Shown: positions 12,138 to 22,470 of the stretch, in pieces
Layout of the letters: every line of letters begins with the position of its first letter
Numbering within the stretch: position 1 is the first letter of the stretch
Origin: Helicoverpa zea
Taxonomy: Eukaryota > Arthropoda > Insecta > Lepidoptera > Noctuidae
NCBI RefSeq assembly: GCF_022581195.2
Contig: NC_061475.1
Span: 6,138,001-6,202,000, forward strand
Direction: 5' to 3'
DNA length: 64,000 nucleotides
Program-made: the position numbers and the translations under genes
Notes under the pieces: generated by a model
Database searches by the model: none
The model's input: only the letters and a program-made list of their open reading frames with translations
Told to the model about the DNA's origin: nothing

Positions 12138-12184
12138 CAGAATCTTACAAATCCTTGTGGAGTTGAGAAGTAAACTTGCAAGAG
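12138..12184 (+). other. Gloverin 1 non-coding exon 1
   Basis: The exon start is approximate, set about 30 bp after the TATA box. It ends at the donor GAG|GTATGT (12184/12185). The CCTTGTGGAGTT block is shared with the second gene's first exon. The intron runs to the acceptor TTTGTTTCAG ending at 12729. Confidence 0.7.
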
Positions 12185-12735
12185 GTATGTGCATAGCATA
12201 AGTTAAAGGATCACATTTTATTTTTAGAATACTAATTAAATACCTTTATTTCGAAGTTCAGTTATTTTTTACCTACACGCCTAAAGGATCACAAAAACGG
12301 CACTCAAAATCTCGACTCAAAATGACGATAACGTTCTTTTTTTAAGAATATTTTGCGCACAGCGTCTGTCAATCCCTAAACTAAACAAAAATTAAAGCGA
12401 TTAAAAAGTCCTTACTGAAAAAAGCGATATAACTAAAAACACGTTGCAAAGGACACGATATTCTTTAACATTACTAAGGGATTTCCTCTTTACTATTGCA
12501 TCTCAAGGACTGTCATTTTTAATCTACTTGTAACTAACTAATGTATGTAAGAAAATCTTGGAATCTTAATTTGACCCACTTCCCGGTCTTCGATTAGGAT
12601 GAAATTTTGCACACGCTCAGTTCTGATTACAATACTTGACTAGCTAAAAACGTCATTATAAAATGAGTGTTTTTAAGTTTAAACTATTTGATTTTTTACA
12701 TTTACTTAATACTAATTCTTTTGTTTCAGATCAAC

Positions 12736-14361
12736 ATGCAGTCTACCTTTATGTTATGTTTCGCTGTTCTACTTGCATGCGTGTGTGCTCGAATGACCAC
12801 TCCCGATGCGTATAAAGGAAGGTAAGATCATCTTCGTTATTAGAAACTTTTTCTAATACTTAGTTACAGACTTTTTTATCGTTCCACTGCTGGGCACAAG
12901 CCTCCTCTCACAAGGAGAAAAATTGAGGGTTAATTTCTAATACCTGTTTGAGAAATATAAAAGATACAATTAAAAGTATCATTGGATTATTGTCTATAAA
13001 TCACTGCTTTCTTTATTATGGTCCCGATTACGCATGTTACTCCGTTAGCAATTATTAAGCAATTATTGACTGCCAAATACCATTACATACAATACAATAC
13101 AAATACATTTTTTTTATGGTGATTTCGATCTTTTATTTGTCCTATATAGATCCTAAATTATATTGTTTCTTTTCCAGGCCTCTTCGCGAGCAGTTATCAC
13201 GCTCTGTTAAACGTCACGCTCGAGATGTGAGTTGGTCGACTAACGCTGGCAGAGGACAGGTCTTCGGAACTCTGGGCAGCACTGATGACTCATTATTCGT
13301 AAGTATCTAAGAATATTTTGTTGCATTTAACAGACTGAAGATACAAGAACTGATAACCAACTTGCAGGTAACGGTCAATCCATATATGTTGAGTAAGATG
13401 AGCAAGCATCACAGAATTGTTAAGTAGGTTTGGGTTAAAAAATATGCATACATATGTGACATTATATACAAAGAAGCATAAAACAAGGAGACATTCTGAT
13501 ATTATGTAATTGTCATTATATCTATAAATCCTTCCATACTGACTAACCTCTGACTAATCTCTTCCATACTGACTGGAAGCCGACCCCTACATAGTTGGGA
13601 AAAAGGCTCGGAGGATGACTGACTAACCTCTTTTTCAGGGTCGTGGAGGCTACAAGCAAGACATCTTTAACGACCACCGTGGCCACCTACAAGGTCAGGC
13701 ATATGGCTCCAGGGTGCTCGGGGCTTATGGCGACAGCACTTCCTTGGGGGGCAAGCTGGACTGGTCCAATGACAACGCGAAGGCTAGTCTTGATGTCTAC
13801 AAGGATATTGGACGTGGTAGTGGCGTAAGTGTCGTTGAAAACATACATCACCAGCCTTTTGAGTGTATCACTGGAGAGCACAGTCTCCTCTCATGCAGAA
13901 AAGGAATGAGCGTCGACCCTCACGGTGGTTGTTTAAGGCGGAATAACGGTTTCAGACTTTAAAGTCCAGGTTTCCTCAAGATTTTTTCCTTTACTCAGTC
14001 ATTGGTGTCCAAGTAATCCCTAGTCAAACACAGTTAACGTTACGAAAAGATTGGTACTTGCCTGACCTACAATTGAACCCTAACATTCGTATTTGAGAGG
14101 CCGGTGCTTTAACCACTAGCTTCTAGTTAATACCTACAAAATGTACCCACATTGATTTCATAACATTCATCATCAGAAGCCATACTATTGCTAAAGTCCT
14201 AATAAAATATTTCTCCATTATTTCAGATGAAGCTATCAGGTGATGGTGTATGGAAACTGGACCATAACACCAGATTGTCAGCCGGTGGTAATCTGCAGAA
14301 GAACTTCGGCCATGACAGACCAGAGATCGGCATCCAAGGAAAGATTGAACACGATTTTTAA
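12736..14361 (+). CDS. Gloverin 1, antimicrobial peptide precursor
   Basis: Coding exons are 12736-12821, 13178-13298, 13639-13824 and 14227-14361, joined at GT-AG introns to give 175 residues. Residues 1-18 are a hydrophobic signal peptide ending VCA. Residues 19-44 are a propeptide ending in RHAR (41-44), a furin-type RxxR site just before the mature start DVSW. The mature 131 residues are glycine-rich and lack cysteine. They contain the family blocks GRGQVFGTLGS, YKQDIFNDHRGHL, YGSRVLGA, GGKLDWSNDNA, a C-terminal KNFGH, and the terminal HDF. Gloverins are secreted from fat body and haemocytes and act mainly on Gram-negative outer membranes. The ATG lies 6 nt into exon 2, right after the 5'UTR acceptor. 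The gene lies upstream of a paralogue on the same strand. Intron 13299-13638 carries a SINE fragment near 13560-13615. Confidence 0.93.
13560..13615 (+). mobile_element. SINE family A 3'-end fragment in gloverin 1 intron
   Basis: GACTGGAAGCCGACCCCTAC followed by ATAGTTGGGAAAAAGGCTCG is the last ~55 bp of the SINE. It ends about 20 bp before the acceptor of coding exon 3, without disturbing the splice site. Confidence 0.75.
13868..14135 (-). repeat. Eroded SINE-like repeat in gloverin 1 last intron
   Basis: AGTCTCCTCTCATGCAGAAA is a motif shared with 12888 and 61540. A reversed tRNA-like head (GGTACTTGCCTGACCTACAA to GCTTTAACCACTAG) is recognisable around 14053-14125. Both are badly decayed. 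Confidence 0.5.
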
Positions 14362-14505
14362 ACAGACATTGCAAAAGTCTTCATGCACATGACATTGTAA
14401 ATATGTATTCATTTTCATAATAATGACATTTTTTTAAGTCTGTTAAAGTCAAATTGTATTGTGTTTTGATATTGAGACTTCTTTGTAAATATATATTTTT
14501 TTGTA

Positions 14506-14511
14506 AATAAA
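14506..14511 (+). terminator. Gloverin 1 polyA signal
   Basis: AATAAA lies 145 bp after the stop codon, in an AT-rich 3'UTR with TTTTTTGT upstream. Confidence 0.75.
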
Positions 14512-14559
14512 TTCTTTGAAATGAATTACTACTCTCCTTATTTTTGCCACCCATTACCC

Positions 14560-14850
14560 ATTATGTACACTCCTTATGTATTCCCTTTACCTATGTACTT
14601 CCTTATGTACTCCTATATTGTAATCCCTTATCTTCTCTAAGCTATGAACTTCCTTATGTACTCCCGTTATGTACTTCGTTATATACTTTCTTATATACTC
14701 ACTTTATTTACTTCCTTTTATCTTCCTCATGTACTATCCTTATGTGCTCCCCTTATAAACTTTATTATGTTAAGTGTTCCCTTTATGTGCTTCCTTTTAT
14801 ACTTTATTATGTACTCCTATATTGTAATCCCTTATCTTCTCTAATATACA
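14560..14850. repeat. Degenerate CTTATGTACTYC minisatellite
   Basis: Short units of the type CTTATGTACTTC recur irregularly. A 35-bp segment starting TGTACTCCTATATTG is repeated exactly at about 14605 and 14811, so the array itself contains a larger duplication. It creates long open frames of Tyr/Leu/Cys composition that are not genes. It fills the spacer between the two gloverin genes. Confidence 0.8.
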
Positions 14851-15006
14851 AACTTCCATAAGATGATACAACTAAGTACAAAGACTTAGATTCTTATTCA
14901 CATTTCCATAAAATTTTACACCATCAAATAAACCACTTATTTATCCTGTTACATTATTTAATAGCCTCGCCAATAGTTGACCTCTCGATGAGTCAGAGCA
15001 TCTCAA

Positions 15007-15070
15007 ATGAATCCCCTTTTCTATCGGCACAGGGAGTTACCCTGAGATATAGTATACAGTAAGTATATAT
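15007..15070 (+). promoter_or_regulatory. Gloverin 2 promoter: two kappaB-like sites and TATA box
   Basis: ATGAATCCCC occurs at 15007-15016 (GGGGATTCAT in reverse). GGGAGTTACCC occurs at 15032-15042, again 15 bp later, and TATATATG at 15064. The flanks TCAAATGAATCCCCT and ATATGATCGCTCCGGGA are also shared with the first gene, so the promoter was duplicated with the gene. The second site has A where the first has T at its eighth position, a possible difference in strength. Confidence 0.8.
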
Positions 15071-15094
15071 GATCGCTCCGGGAGAAATCTGGTA

Positions 15095-15139
15095 CAGTTT
15101 CTACCGGTTCCTTGTGGAGTTCAGAAGTTGTTTTAAAAG
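15095..15139 (+). other. Gloverin 2 non-coding exon 1
   Basis: It ends at the donor AAAAG|GTATGT (15139/15140). It shares TTCCTTGTGGAGTTCAGAAG-type text with the first gene. The start is estimated from the TATA box. The intron that follows is 934 bp and holds a LINE tail and a MITE. Confidence 0.7.
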
Positions 15140-15189
15140 GTATGTGTTAAGAAATAGGCTAAAATTTAAGGTTGAAAAAGTCAGGTTCA

Positions 15190-15650
15190 ACAAAATGAAT
15201 AAACTGTGCTGTGAGACTGTGGAATTCCCTTCCACACTCAATACGCGAAAGCCCATCGTTGGGTGCATTCAAGAGACGAGTAAAGGATTACTATTTATCA
15301 TCATGAATGACATTTATATTTGTATGTATATATATATATTTTTTTTTTTATGTGTATTATGTTTATGTATTGTGTAGTTTTACTACATATATATGTTTAG
15401 TATATTGTTATTTTATATATATATATATATATATATATTTCTTTAATTATTAATGTTTGTTGTGCACTTTTTTGAATCTACCCTACCACTATCGAATCTC
15501 TCTATGGCTTTAAGGTTGGCTGTAAGAGAACCCAATTCTGGGTTAAGCTCGCCATTGTACATAAACTGTCTGTATTATTTTTATATATTTGTTGTTAAGT
15601 GTGCAATAAAGAATAAATTAAATTAAATTAAATTAAATTAAACCGCTACT
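15190..15650 (+). mobile_element. 5'-truncated LINE (Jockey/CR1-like end) in gloverin 2 intron 1
   Basis: One frame reads LWNSLPHSIRESPSLGAFKR and stops at a TGA just after YYLSS. WNSLP is typical of the C-terminus of Jockey/CR1-type non-LTR retrotransposons. It is followed by an AT-rich 3'UTR with a (TA)n run at about 15413-15440, GGCTGTAAGAGAACCCAATT, GTGCAATAAAGAAT and an (AAATT)n tail. The copy is inserted in the sense direction, so its polyA-like signal lies within the gloverin 2 transcript. Confidence 0.75.
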
Positions 15651-15920
15651 TATGATTAGTCCTAATTCTCACTCACTTCTATTGATTTGATTGATTTTTT
15701 TCCTACGATTTAACGGTTTCAAAAAATATTCAGAACACAGTCCGAAACATTACTTACCGAAGACAAGATTACTAATATTTCTTTATTTAATTTTACAGAT
15801 CAGAAAGCTTACAGACACAATTACAAAATATTTGTAAACAGTAGATACAAATTGCTAATTACAAGCTTCCATATTAATACGCCCACTTGAAACGATGAGT
15901 ATGGGACTAACGGCCATTCC

Positions 15921-16046
15921 CAATAACTTATCTATCTGTTGTTTTGCTAACTAGAGATAGGAATTTCACATCTACGGGGTGTAATATGGGGCTAATGTCA
16001 AAATTCCTATCTCTAGTAATCAAACCCACAGATAGATAACTTATTG
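15921..16046. mobile_element. Hairpin MITE just before the gloverin 2 coding exon
   Basis: The arms CAATAACTTATCTATC (15921-15936) and its exact complement (16031-16046) continue inward with imperfect pairing (CTAGAGATAGGAATTT and complement). The element ends about 27 bp upstream of the coding exon, so it may supply part of the branch-point and polypyrimidine region. Confidence 0.8.
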
Positions 16047-16079
16047 AAATCCACACGTTTTCATTAATTTCAGTTCATC

Positions 16080-17905
16080 ATGCAGCCTACCTTCATTTGT
16101 TTGTTTGCGTTGATTGCCTACGTAAGCGCCCAAGTATATTTATTACCAGGATACGAGAAGAAAGATGAGGAATTCTACCGAAGGATGAATATGGCACTAG
16201 CTAGAGGATCTATGGGGCGTACTTGGGAAACTAATGCGGGAAGAGGGAAAGTGTTTGGAACTTTGGGGAGCACTGATACTTCGGTATTTGTAAGTACTTT
16301 TTTTTTCTTTATTAATTATTTCTTGCGGACCCCGGAAGAGATGGCGTGACGAACTAGACTCCTATCGTCCGGACTGGTGGACACGGTCGAAAGATCGGGA
16401 AGGGTGGACGCGAGATGGGGAGGCCTTTGCCCAGCAGTGGGACACTACAGGCTAGACATAGATATAATAATATATATTTCTTGAATATTTATAAATGTAC
16501 CGTTGGTTATCTCCGTCTTCATCAAAATGCATATTATTATCAATAATCAAAGCACTTTACAGCTATCACTTACGTAGTAACTATTATATAATCTGTGCTA
16601 TCACTTTCATCTGCCGATCTTAGTCCAATGATGAATATAATCCTTGCCTATACAGAGTGTGTCGTTCACAATCACATTAAATTCTATCGCATATACTTTA
16701 AGATATTCTATGGCGAATTGTAAAAAAAATAACCTAATCCATTCAGTGGTTTAGCCACAGGAGTCATTTTTCGTTTTTATAATTTACAACATCATGTGTA
16801 AAGCAGAGATAAAATTAGGAGTATCGAATGTTTTGATCGGTTGACAGCTGTCAGTTTTCAAGGGAGAATTTCAGTTGTTTGTAATGACTGACTTTTATAT
16901 GGTGTTCTAATTTTCGCACATTTTTATTCTATTTACTTTGTTTGAAAAAAACATTTTTTTATTTTTACGTATTTTTCTTTTTTCGACAAATATTAACCAG
17001 TAAATTAACACATTTCATTTAATGTGATTGTGAACGACACACCCGATATAATACTAGAAAGTTTTCAGTTTCATCAATGAAACTTCTACCTGCATCGTTC
17101 TACAAAAATAATAGGTTTCATCTATAGGTCAAAATCTATATCGATAGCTCGGAATCTTTTCCATAAACCGTCAATAAAATCATAGTCATTTCTACAGGGT
17201 CGTGCCGGCTACAAGCAAGATATCTTCAACGACCACAGAGGTCATCTCGAAGGTCAGGGTTACGGGTCCAGGGTGTTAGGAGCTACTGGTGACAGCAGTG
17301 TGTTTGGTGGCAAACTGAACTGGTCCAATGATAATGCTAGAGCAACTGTTGATGTTCATAAAGAAGTTCGGGGTACCAGTGGTGTAAGTATTGGAAGGTT
17401 CATTGTTGAGTTCAGGCTATTGTTTCCGCCTTATTTTAAGAAGTCTCTTTTGGAGGTTTTTGCTCGGACACCCATATGTATGTTAAACTTAAACATTGCA
17501 CTAAGGGGTCGTCTTTAAATGTAATATAAAAGGTAAAGAGTCAGAATATAATGCTTATTAAGAAAAAAACAACGCAGCTATGTATATGGAGGGTGAAAAA
17601 AATATTCAATTTTAGGCTTAGATCAGGCCTGCAAAAACATGACCTTTTATTGGCTATTTTACATAAGTAGGAACAGTTACTCAATAGAAATGCAGTTGCT
17701 TTGTTATCTTGGTCCTCCAGCCCACTTATAGACTTACACGGACACTGACTATAAAATCCCTATATTTCAGATGACTGTCACTGGTGACGGAGTATGGAAA
17801 CTTGACAAGAACACCAGGCTGGTTGCTGGAGGCAACTTGGAAAAGAACTTTGGTCATGATAAGCCTGTGGTTGGATTAGAAGCTAAAATTGAACACGACT
17901 TTTAA
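16080..17905 (+). CDS. Gloverin 2, antimicrobial peptide precursor
   Basis: Coding exons are 16080-16289, 17198-17383 and 17771-17905, giving 176 residues. A signal peptide covers about residues 1-17 (ending VSA), then a Lys/Glu/Arg-rich propeptide. The mature region begins near TWETNAG and keeps the family blocks GRGKVFGTLGS, YKQDIFNDHRGHLEGQ, YGSRVLGA, GGKLNWSNDNARA, KNFGH and a final HDF. The last two exons have exactly the same lengths as in gloverin 1 (186 and 135 nt). The intron inside the first gene's propeptide is absent here. The residues aligned with the RHAR processing site read RGSM, so the furin-type site is lost; the remaining candidate is the single Arg47. No mature cysteines were seen. 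Its role and regulation should match gloverin 1, given the shared promoter plan. Confidence 0.93.
16325..16455 (+). pseudogene. LINE C-terminal remnant in gloverin 2 intron
   Basis: One frame reads GPRKRWRDELDSYRPDWW, then DREGWTRDGEAFAQQWD, then a stop and an ATAATAATATA tail. This is the conserved end of a lepidopteran non-LTR retrotransposon protein. The insertion is sense-oriented and lies 36 bp after the donor site. Confidence 0.7.
16651..17048. mobile_element. ~398-bp MITE in gloverin 2 intron
   Basis: TGTGTCGTTCACAATCACAT at 16658 is matched by its complement ending near 17041, a ~28-bp TIR. TATAC/GATATA context lies outside, compatible with a TA target. The interior has no frame. Together with the LINE pieces it accounts for most of the larger size of this intron (908 bp) compared with its counterpart in gloverin 1 (340 bp). 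Confidence 0.8.
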
Positions 17906-18510
17906 AGACTATTTTGTTGTATTGATTGATAAATAGTCATTAAGATTGCTAAATAGTCATTCAGTTTAAGTTTTTTTTTTGTTACTTATGTAACTTTTAC
18001 CACTTCTGGGTCTTACTAAAAGTACACAAGTTTTTGATAACTGATTTTAGTTGTATAATTTACCTAAAATCAATTTGGAAAATAAGAAAAACGTTCTACA
18101 TACTATTTATCAAGTCGTATTACAAGATGACTTTTCAGGTTGGTTTGCACCACTTCTCATTAAATATGATTGGGTACAGATAAAAATATTAAAATCTTTA
18201 TTACATTTCTTTCAATTTCAAATTGACAGATATAGTAAAGTATTTTGAATATTTTTAACAGTACTTAATTGTATTTAGTGAGCAGTGGTAGAAAACATTC
18301 TTAGAATGAAATGTCTTTTAATTAAATTAAAGTGTGGTTAGGTACCTACCTATTTTATTTAGTTCAGTACCTACCATTGTAGCGTAAGCTTTCATTGTTA
18401 CCTGTAGTTTACATATTGTTTGTAAATATTTGTACATAAGTAAGTATATACAATTCTTTGTAAAAAAAAATCTTGACCTTTAGGGCCTATGTTTTTTTAT
18501 CTATGTTTAA
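17906..18510 (+). other. Gloverin 2 3'UTR and spacer
   Basis: No canonical AATAAA follows closely after the stop. AATAAG near 18079 and ATTAAA near 18160 are the first variant signals, so the transcript end is uncertain. No gene follows before the Harbinger remnant. Confidence 0.4.
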
Positions 18511-19408
18511 GGCCGGCAGCACACATCCGGTTTCCGGATACGGTTTCCTGATCAGGAATTAAGATTCGGGATTCCGTGTCACTAGCGCACACATTCGGTT
18601 TTTTTCATTCGGAATTTACATGGCCAGTACGTAAAGAGGAACCATATTGAAGGCACGACATCATGGATATAACGAATTGATTGCTGTTGCACTTTTACTG
18701 GCGCTAAACAAGAAAAAGAGGAAACGACGTTACTGGGTACACCCGTCGAATGCTCAAAGATTATCCGAAAATCAATTCTATGTTAAAACAGCTAAATTAC
18801 GAGCATACCCAGAAGAATTATTTATTAAGTATTATAGAAAGTCCATTAAATCCTTTGATGAACTTCATAAATGTCTTTACTAACTATAATGGATTGTATT
18901 ATCTGAATAAAAACTGATTATTATTATTATAAAGGCATAGATATGAGAGAAATAAAAAAAAAACTCATTATTTTTGGGTGTTTATTTATGTAAATATGTG
19001 TACGTTTGTTAATTGTTCAATAAACAGGATTTTTTTATAATATTTAATACAAAAATAAAAACATATATAAAAAGCCAGTCACAGGCGGGCTCTGAATGCT
19101 CTGATACACGTCCATTCGGAACAGGGCTACCTTGATTCAGAATGAAAATTTCCGTATGTGTGCGGCGGTCGAACCAAATTGTTCGCGAGCACTGCGTTCG
19201 GAATGACGTCATCAGGTTTTATTCCGTTCTGAGTACCCGAACGCACGGAGAAAATTTTAAACCGAATGTCAGGTTTTTTTCCGTCCGGAAAAAGTAAGAA
19301 CGTGTGCGCTCTTGTGAACATTTTGTATGAAAAAAGAGCATTACGGTTTCCGAATCAGGATTCCTGATCAGGAAACCGGATCAGGAAACCGGATGTGTGC
19401 TGCCGGCC
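18511..19408 (+). mobile_element. Deleted PIF/Harbinger element with TAA TSD
   Basis: The ends GGCCGGCAGCACACATCCGG and their complement are perfect for at least 20 bp. They are bounded by TAA at 18508-18510 and 19409-19411, the 3-bp TWA duplication characteristic of PIF/Harbinger. Subterminal copies of CGGTTTCCTGATCAGGAAT occur at both ends and are themselves palindromic. At 898 bp it is too short for a full two-gene element. Confidence 0.9.
18647..18883 (+). pseudogene. Harbinger transposase (HARBI1-like) N-terminal fragment
   Basis: About 78 codons end at a stop. The segment RRYWVHPSNAQRLSENQFY followed by YPEELFIKYYRKSIKSFDEL matches the N-terminal block of PIF/Harbinger nucleases: a WVHP motif and then an F-x-YFRMS-x-x-FDEL-type motif. 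There is no ATG at the start of the frame (TTG at 18647), and none of the DDE core is present. The piece confirms the superfamily assignment made from the TAA TSD. Confidence 0.8.
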
Positions 19409-20041
19409 TAAGAACGGGTTTTTTTCTTTAAGAAAACGACATCCCGATTATTGAATACAACAATTTTGTTTAACATCTTAAAAACTGCATCGTTAAGAGT
19501 TTTTCGAAGTACGGACTTACACCATAAATACCATATCCTAGTAACTAAACCAATTCCTCTAATCTTGATTTCTAAAGCTTTAATCCCTTGAGCGTCCCAC
19601 TTATCAACACATGCCCACACTTCTTAACTTATTTAATAATTCAACGGCCATCGCTCGGCCACGTTCGGGAGCGCTCGGCGATGCTCGGCAAACGGCAAAA
19701 CTTTGATATAATAATTACTGGCATTCCTGTACTAGAGAATTGCTTGTTTTTGTTGCAACACTGTTTGCAAGTATGCCGGTTATAACCTTAAGCTATTAAA
19801 AGGAATGTGAATTATTTTGTTTGGGTTTTGTTTCCTGGTCAGTTTGGTTCCTCTCAAATACTTAGGTAATAGAAAAGTTTAACTTAATGAGAATGACAGT
19901 ACCTAACACTGAGAAGAGGCAGAAAAATTGTGAGACCAACACAATAATAATAATTGCAGATTAAGCAATAATAATAAAGTAATTAGCTAGTTACCTTCAG
20001 TTCCCGCCCGCCACATAACTTTGGAATTCTGAGGAGGTATT
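19409..20041. other. Spacer without a gene
   Basis: 19645-19692 has a GC-rich, partly palindromic CGGCCATCGCTCGGCCACG stretch that may be a repeat end. The rest is AT-rich. Confidence 0.4.
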
Positions 20042-20049
20042 ATCTAGGT

Positions 20050-21229
20050 CAGCGGTTCCCGAATTCTTTTGGCTTCGGAACCCTTTTCGTTTCACCATTT
20101 TTCGGCGGAACCTTAGCTTAAGTAAGTAAGAAGTAAACTAAAAACGTAAATACACTTAGGTACGGCTCGTGGCGTGTGGTAGCGCACCAAATGGTTATAT
20201 GGTTAGAGACATATTCATTATACTCAGGCGTAGCATGGCTACCTATCTGCCACAAGGGCCAGAAAACAATTTAGCCGCCCTTGACTTTGTGTATTATGTG
20301 AATAGTTTTCAGTTTGAAGACTGACAAAGTAAACGCAAAAAGAAATAGATTGGGTTTGTACAGGTGCGAGGCGAGCGAGCGCGATTTTTATTAACTAAAA
20401 GAAGAAGTTCCAAGCACCCGCTAGCATTGAAAGACAGTCAGTGGTAGCCGGTATCGCGAGCGAAGCGAGCGCGAATTTTTTTTAGTTTAAGTACCTACAC
20501 AAAATAAACAAAACCACTGTAAATTAATAAGGTCTCAAAAATACAATCCACAAAAAAAGCAAATGCAAATGAATAAGCAGCTAGCGAAGAAAGCGCTATT
20601 GCTTTTTCTGAACCAGAGGAATAATAAATAAACATCAACGGAAAACTCGACGCAAGAACGCGAAATTTTTTCGGTGTTCGATACTTGAGAAATGAAACGA
20701 ACCTAAAAGTATCACACGTAACATGGAGTCGCGAGCGAAGCGAGCGCGAAATTTTCGGATTCGCGGAGGTGCAAAAATTGGAAATAATGTCACACTTTGA
20801 TTCATGGTAAAAATAGCCACTGGAAATACTCGTATGCCGTTTCATTTCACGTCCTGTCAAATGTATGAAAACGTATAATCCTGGCGATGAAATAAGCCTC
20901 GCTACCTACTTTTGCCGATTGCCGAAGACCTGGAGGTATTAAGTTAATCTACAATTTGTAAAAAACGGAATTTAATTATCTGCTGCCGTGGCCTTCCCCC
21001 GCTACTTGTCGCGAAAGTACGAGACACTCCCGAGTGGTACCAACCTACATGGTGCCAAAATGGAATTTTGGAATGCAATATTTAAAACAATTTAATTAAA
21101 AAGAATAATAATATAATATTGTCAAAAGTGAAACGATTTACCATATGGAAATCTTGAATTTTCCACGGAACCCCTGAGGGCCTGTCACGGAACCTCAGGG
21201 TTCCGCGGAACCCCATTTGGGAACGGCTG
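20050..21229. mobile_element. Non-autonomous hAT element, 8-bp TSD
   Basis: The element starts CAGCGGTTCCCGAATTCTTT and ends with the complement type TTTGGGAACGGCTG, typical hAT termini. ATCTAGGT is duplicated exactly at 20042-20049 and 21230-21237. The interior has three copies of a GCGAGCGAAGCGAGCGCGAA-type GC island (near 20366, 20455 and 20733) in otherwise AT-rich DNA. No transposase motif was found. Confidence 0.9.
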
Positions 21230-21237
21230 ATCTAGGT

Positions 21238-21899
21238 ACCTACTTGTGATTAGATACTCGCATAACTATAATTTTTATATGAGCAGGTATAAAGCAAGCA
21301 ATGACCTAAAGATAAAGACCAAATTTAGGGACTTAACTTACCTATGCGGTTTTTATACAATTGGTTATAATTAAAAAAAAAAAACAAACAAGAAAAACTT
21401 GTTTTTTCAACTACGAACGCCATCTAGGTATTGCGATTTGAAGCGCTAAGAACAGCAGTGGTTGTAGAAGTAGGTACTTTGTATTATATGAGGCCCTCAT
21501 GATAGTTTATTCATTTAAAAATGAGTACAGCAAAAGCAGTAACAAAAAAGGATGGATGGAATAAAGGAATGAATTTGTTCATTAAATTTTCAATTTACTA
21601 AGATTTTTCCGATGGGGAAGTTTCTGATGTTAAAGTTTTCTTATTTCATACTACAGCGCCATCTATGATAAATAGTGATAACTTCATGCGTGAGTAAGCC
21701 CGCTACGCGGTACGTGGTGAATTAATGTTATATGATTTTACTAGATGGCGCTGCGTTAAAAAATATAATAAATATTTTGTAAAGCATTGTCATTGTCAGT
21801 TATTTTTATTTATTTGTTTTTTCTTTTTTATTCTTCGCCATTAACGAATGGCGAAGAATAAAAAACGACGACGGTTATTTTTATCTATAAAATAATATA
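21238..21899. other. Spacer with small inverted repeats
   Basis: AGCGCCATCTATGA at about 21656 opposes TAGATGGCGCTG at about 21744. A perfect hairpin with a 19-bp stem (TTTTTTATTCTTCGCCATT) and AACG loop lies at 21824-21865. No gene was seen. Confidence 0.6.
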
Positions 21900-22206
21900 T
21901 GTCGGAGAAGCCATCAGGATGGCTGGCACTATCGTCCGACATCAGTTAGGGTAATCAAGCAAAGAGATAAATTTGGATCTACAACGCTAGGCAATAACAC
22001 TAGGTACACTAGACGTGACGTAGGGTAGTAACGCCACGAACACTCAATGAAGACTCGACCAAGACTGAACTAAGACTGAGCTCCGCGGACGCCGCGCTGA
22101 CCGCCACGACTCCGCCAAGCGCGCCAAATTGTTGTTTCACCGAAAACGCCACCAGAGGGCGCGCTTGCGGCTCGTTCAGTGACCGTACTATTGACTATCT
22201 CCGACA
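21900..22206 (-). repeat. Gypsy 3' LTR
   Basis: This 307-bp LTR carries the same TGTCGGAGA...TCTCCGACA termini as its partner. A few single-base differences (for example CAGTTAGGGTAATCAAG against CATTTAGGGTAATAAAG) show modest age. Confidence 0.85.
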
Positions 22207-22470
22207 TGGCCATAACTGACATACACACGTCCTCGTGTGGCTACACATGGTACCTGGTGACAGAAGAAAACAAAACTGGAGTAACTTTTCAGCTCGGCCT
22301 ACCTGACTACACAATTAGGAATGACAAAATAATTTTAAACAAAACAGAAACGAAATGTTTAGAAAGAATGCCACAATCTTAAAATAATCGAAATCAGATC
22401 ATACAATCTCGAATTAATGCACCATGTAAATGATCCAGACAGACCTAAGTCAATCAGGAATCGATAGGCT

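Noticed and set aside
14544..14861. 105- and 66-codon frames rich in Tyr, Leu and Cys between the gloverin genes
   Set aside because: They are produced by the CTTATGTACTYC minisatellite, which lacks stops by composition.
15069..15377. 102-codon plus-strand frame
   Set aside because: It spans the gloverin 2 promoter, first exon donor and a LINE tail in the wrong frame.
16312..16349. Extension of gloverin 2 exon to an in-frame stop at 16349
   Set aside because: A GTAAGT donor follows the conserved VF at 16289, and the next conserved block begins after an AG at 17198; the read-through part is LINE sequence.
20495..20860. 121-codon minus-strand frame in the hAT derivative
   Set aside because: It crosses the repeated GC islands and shows no transposase motif.
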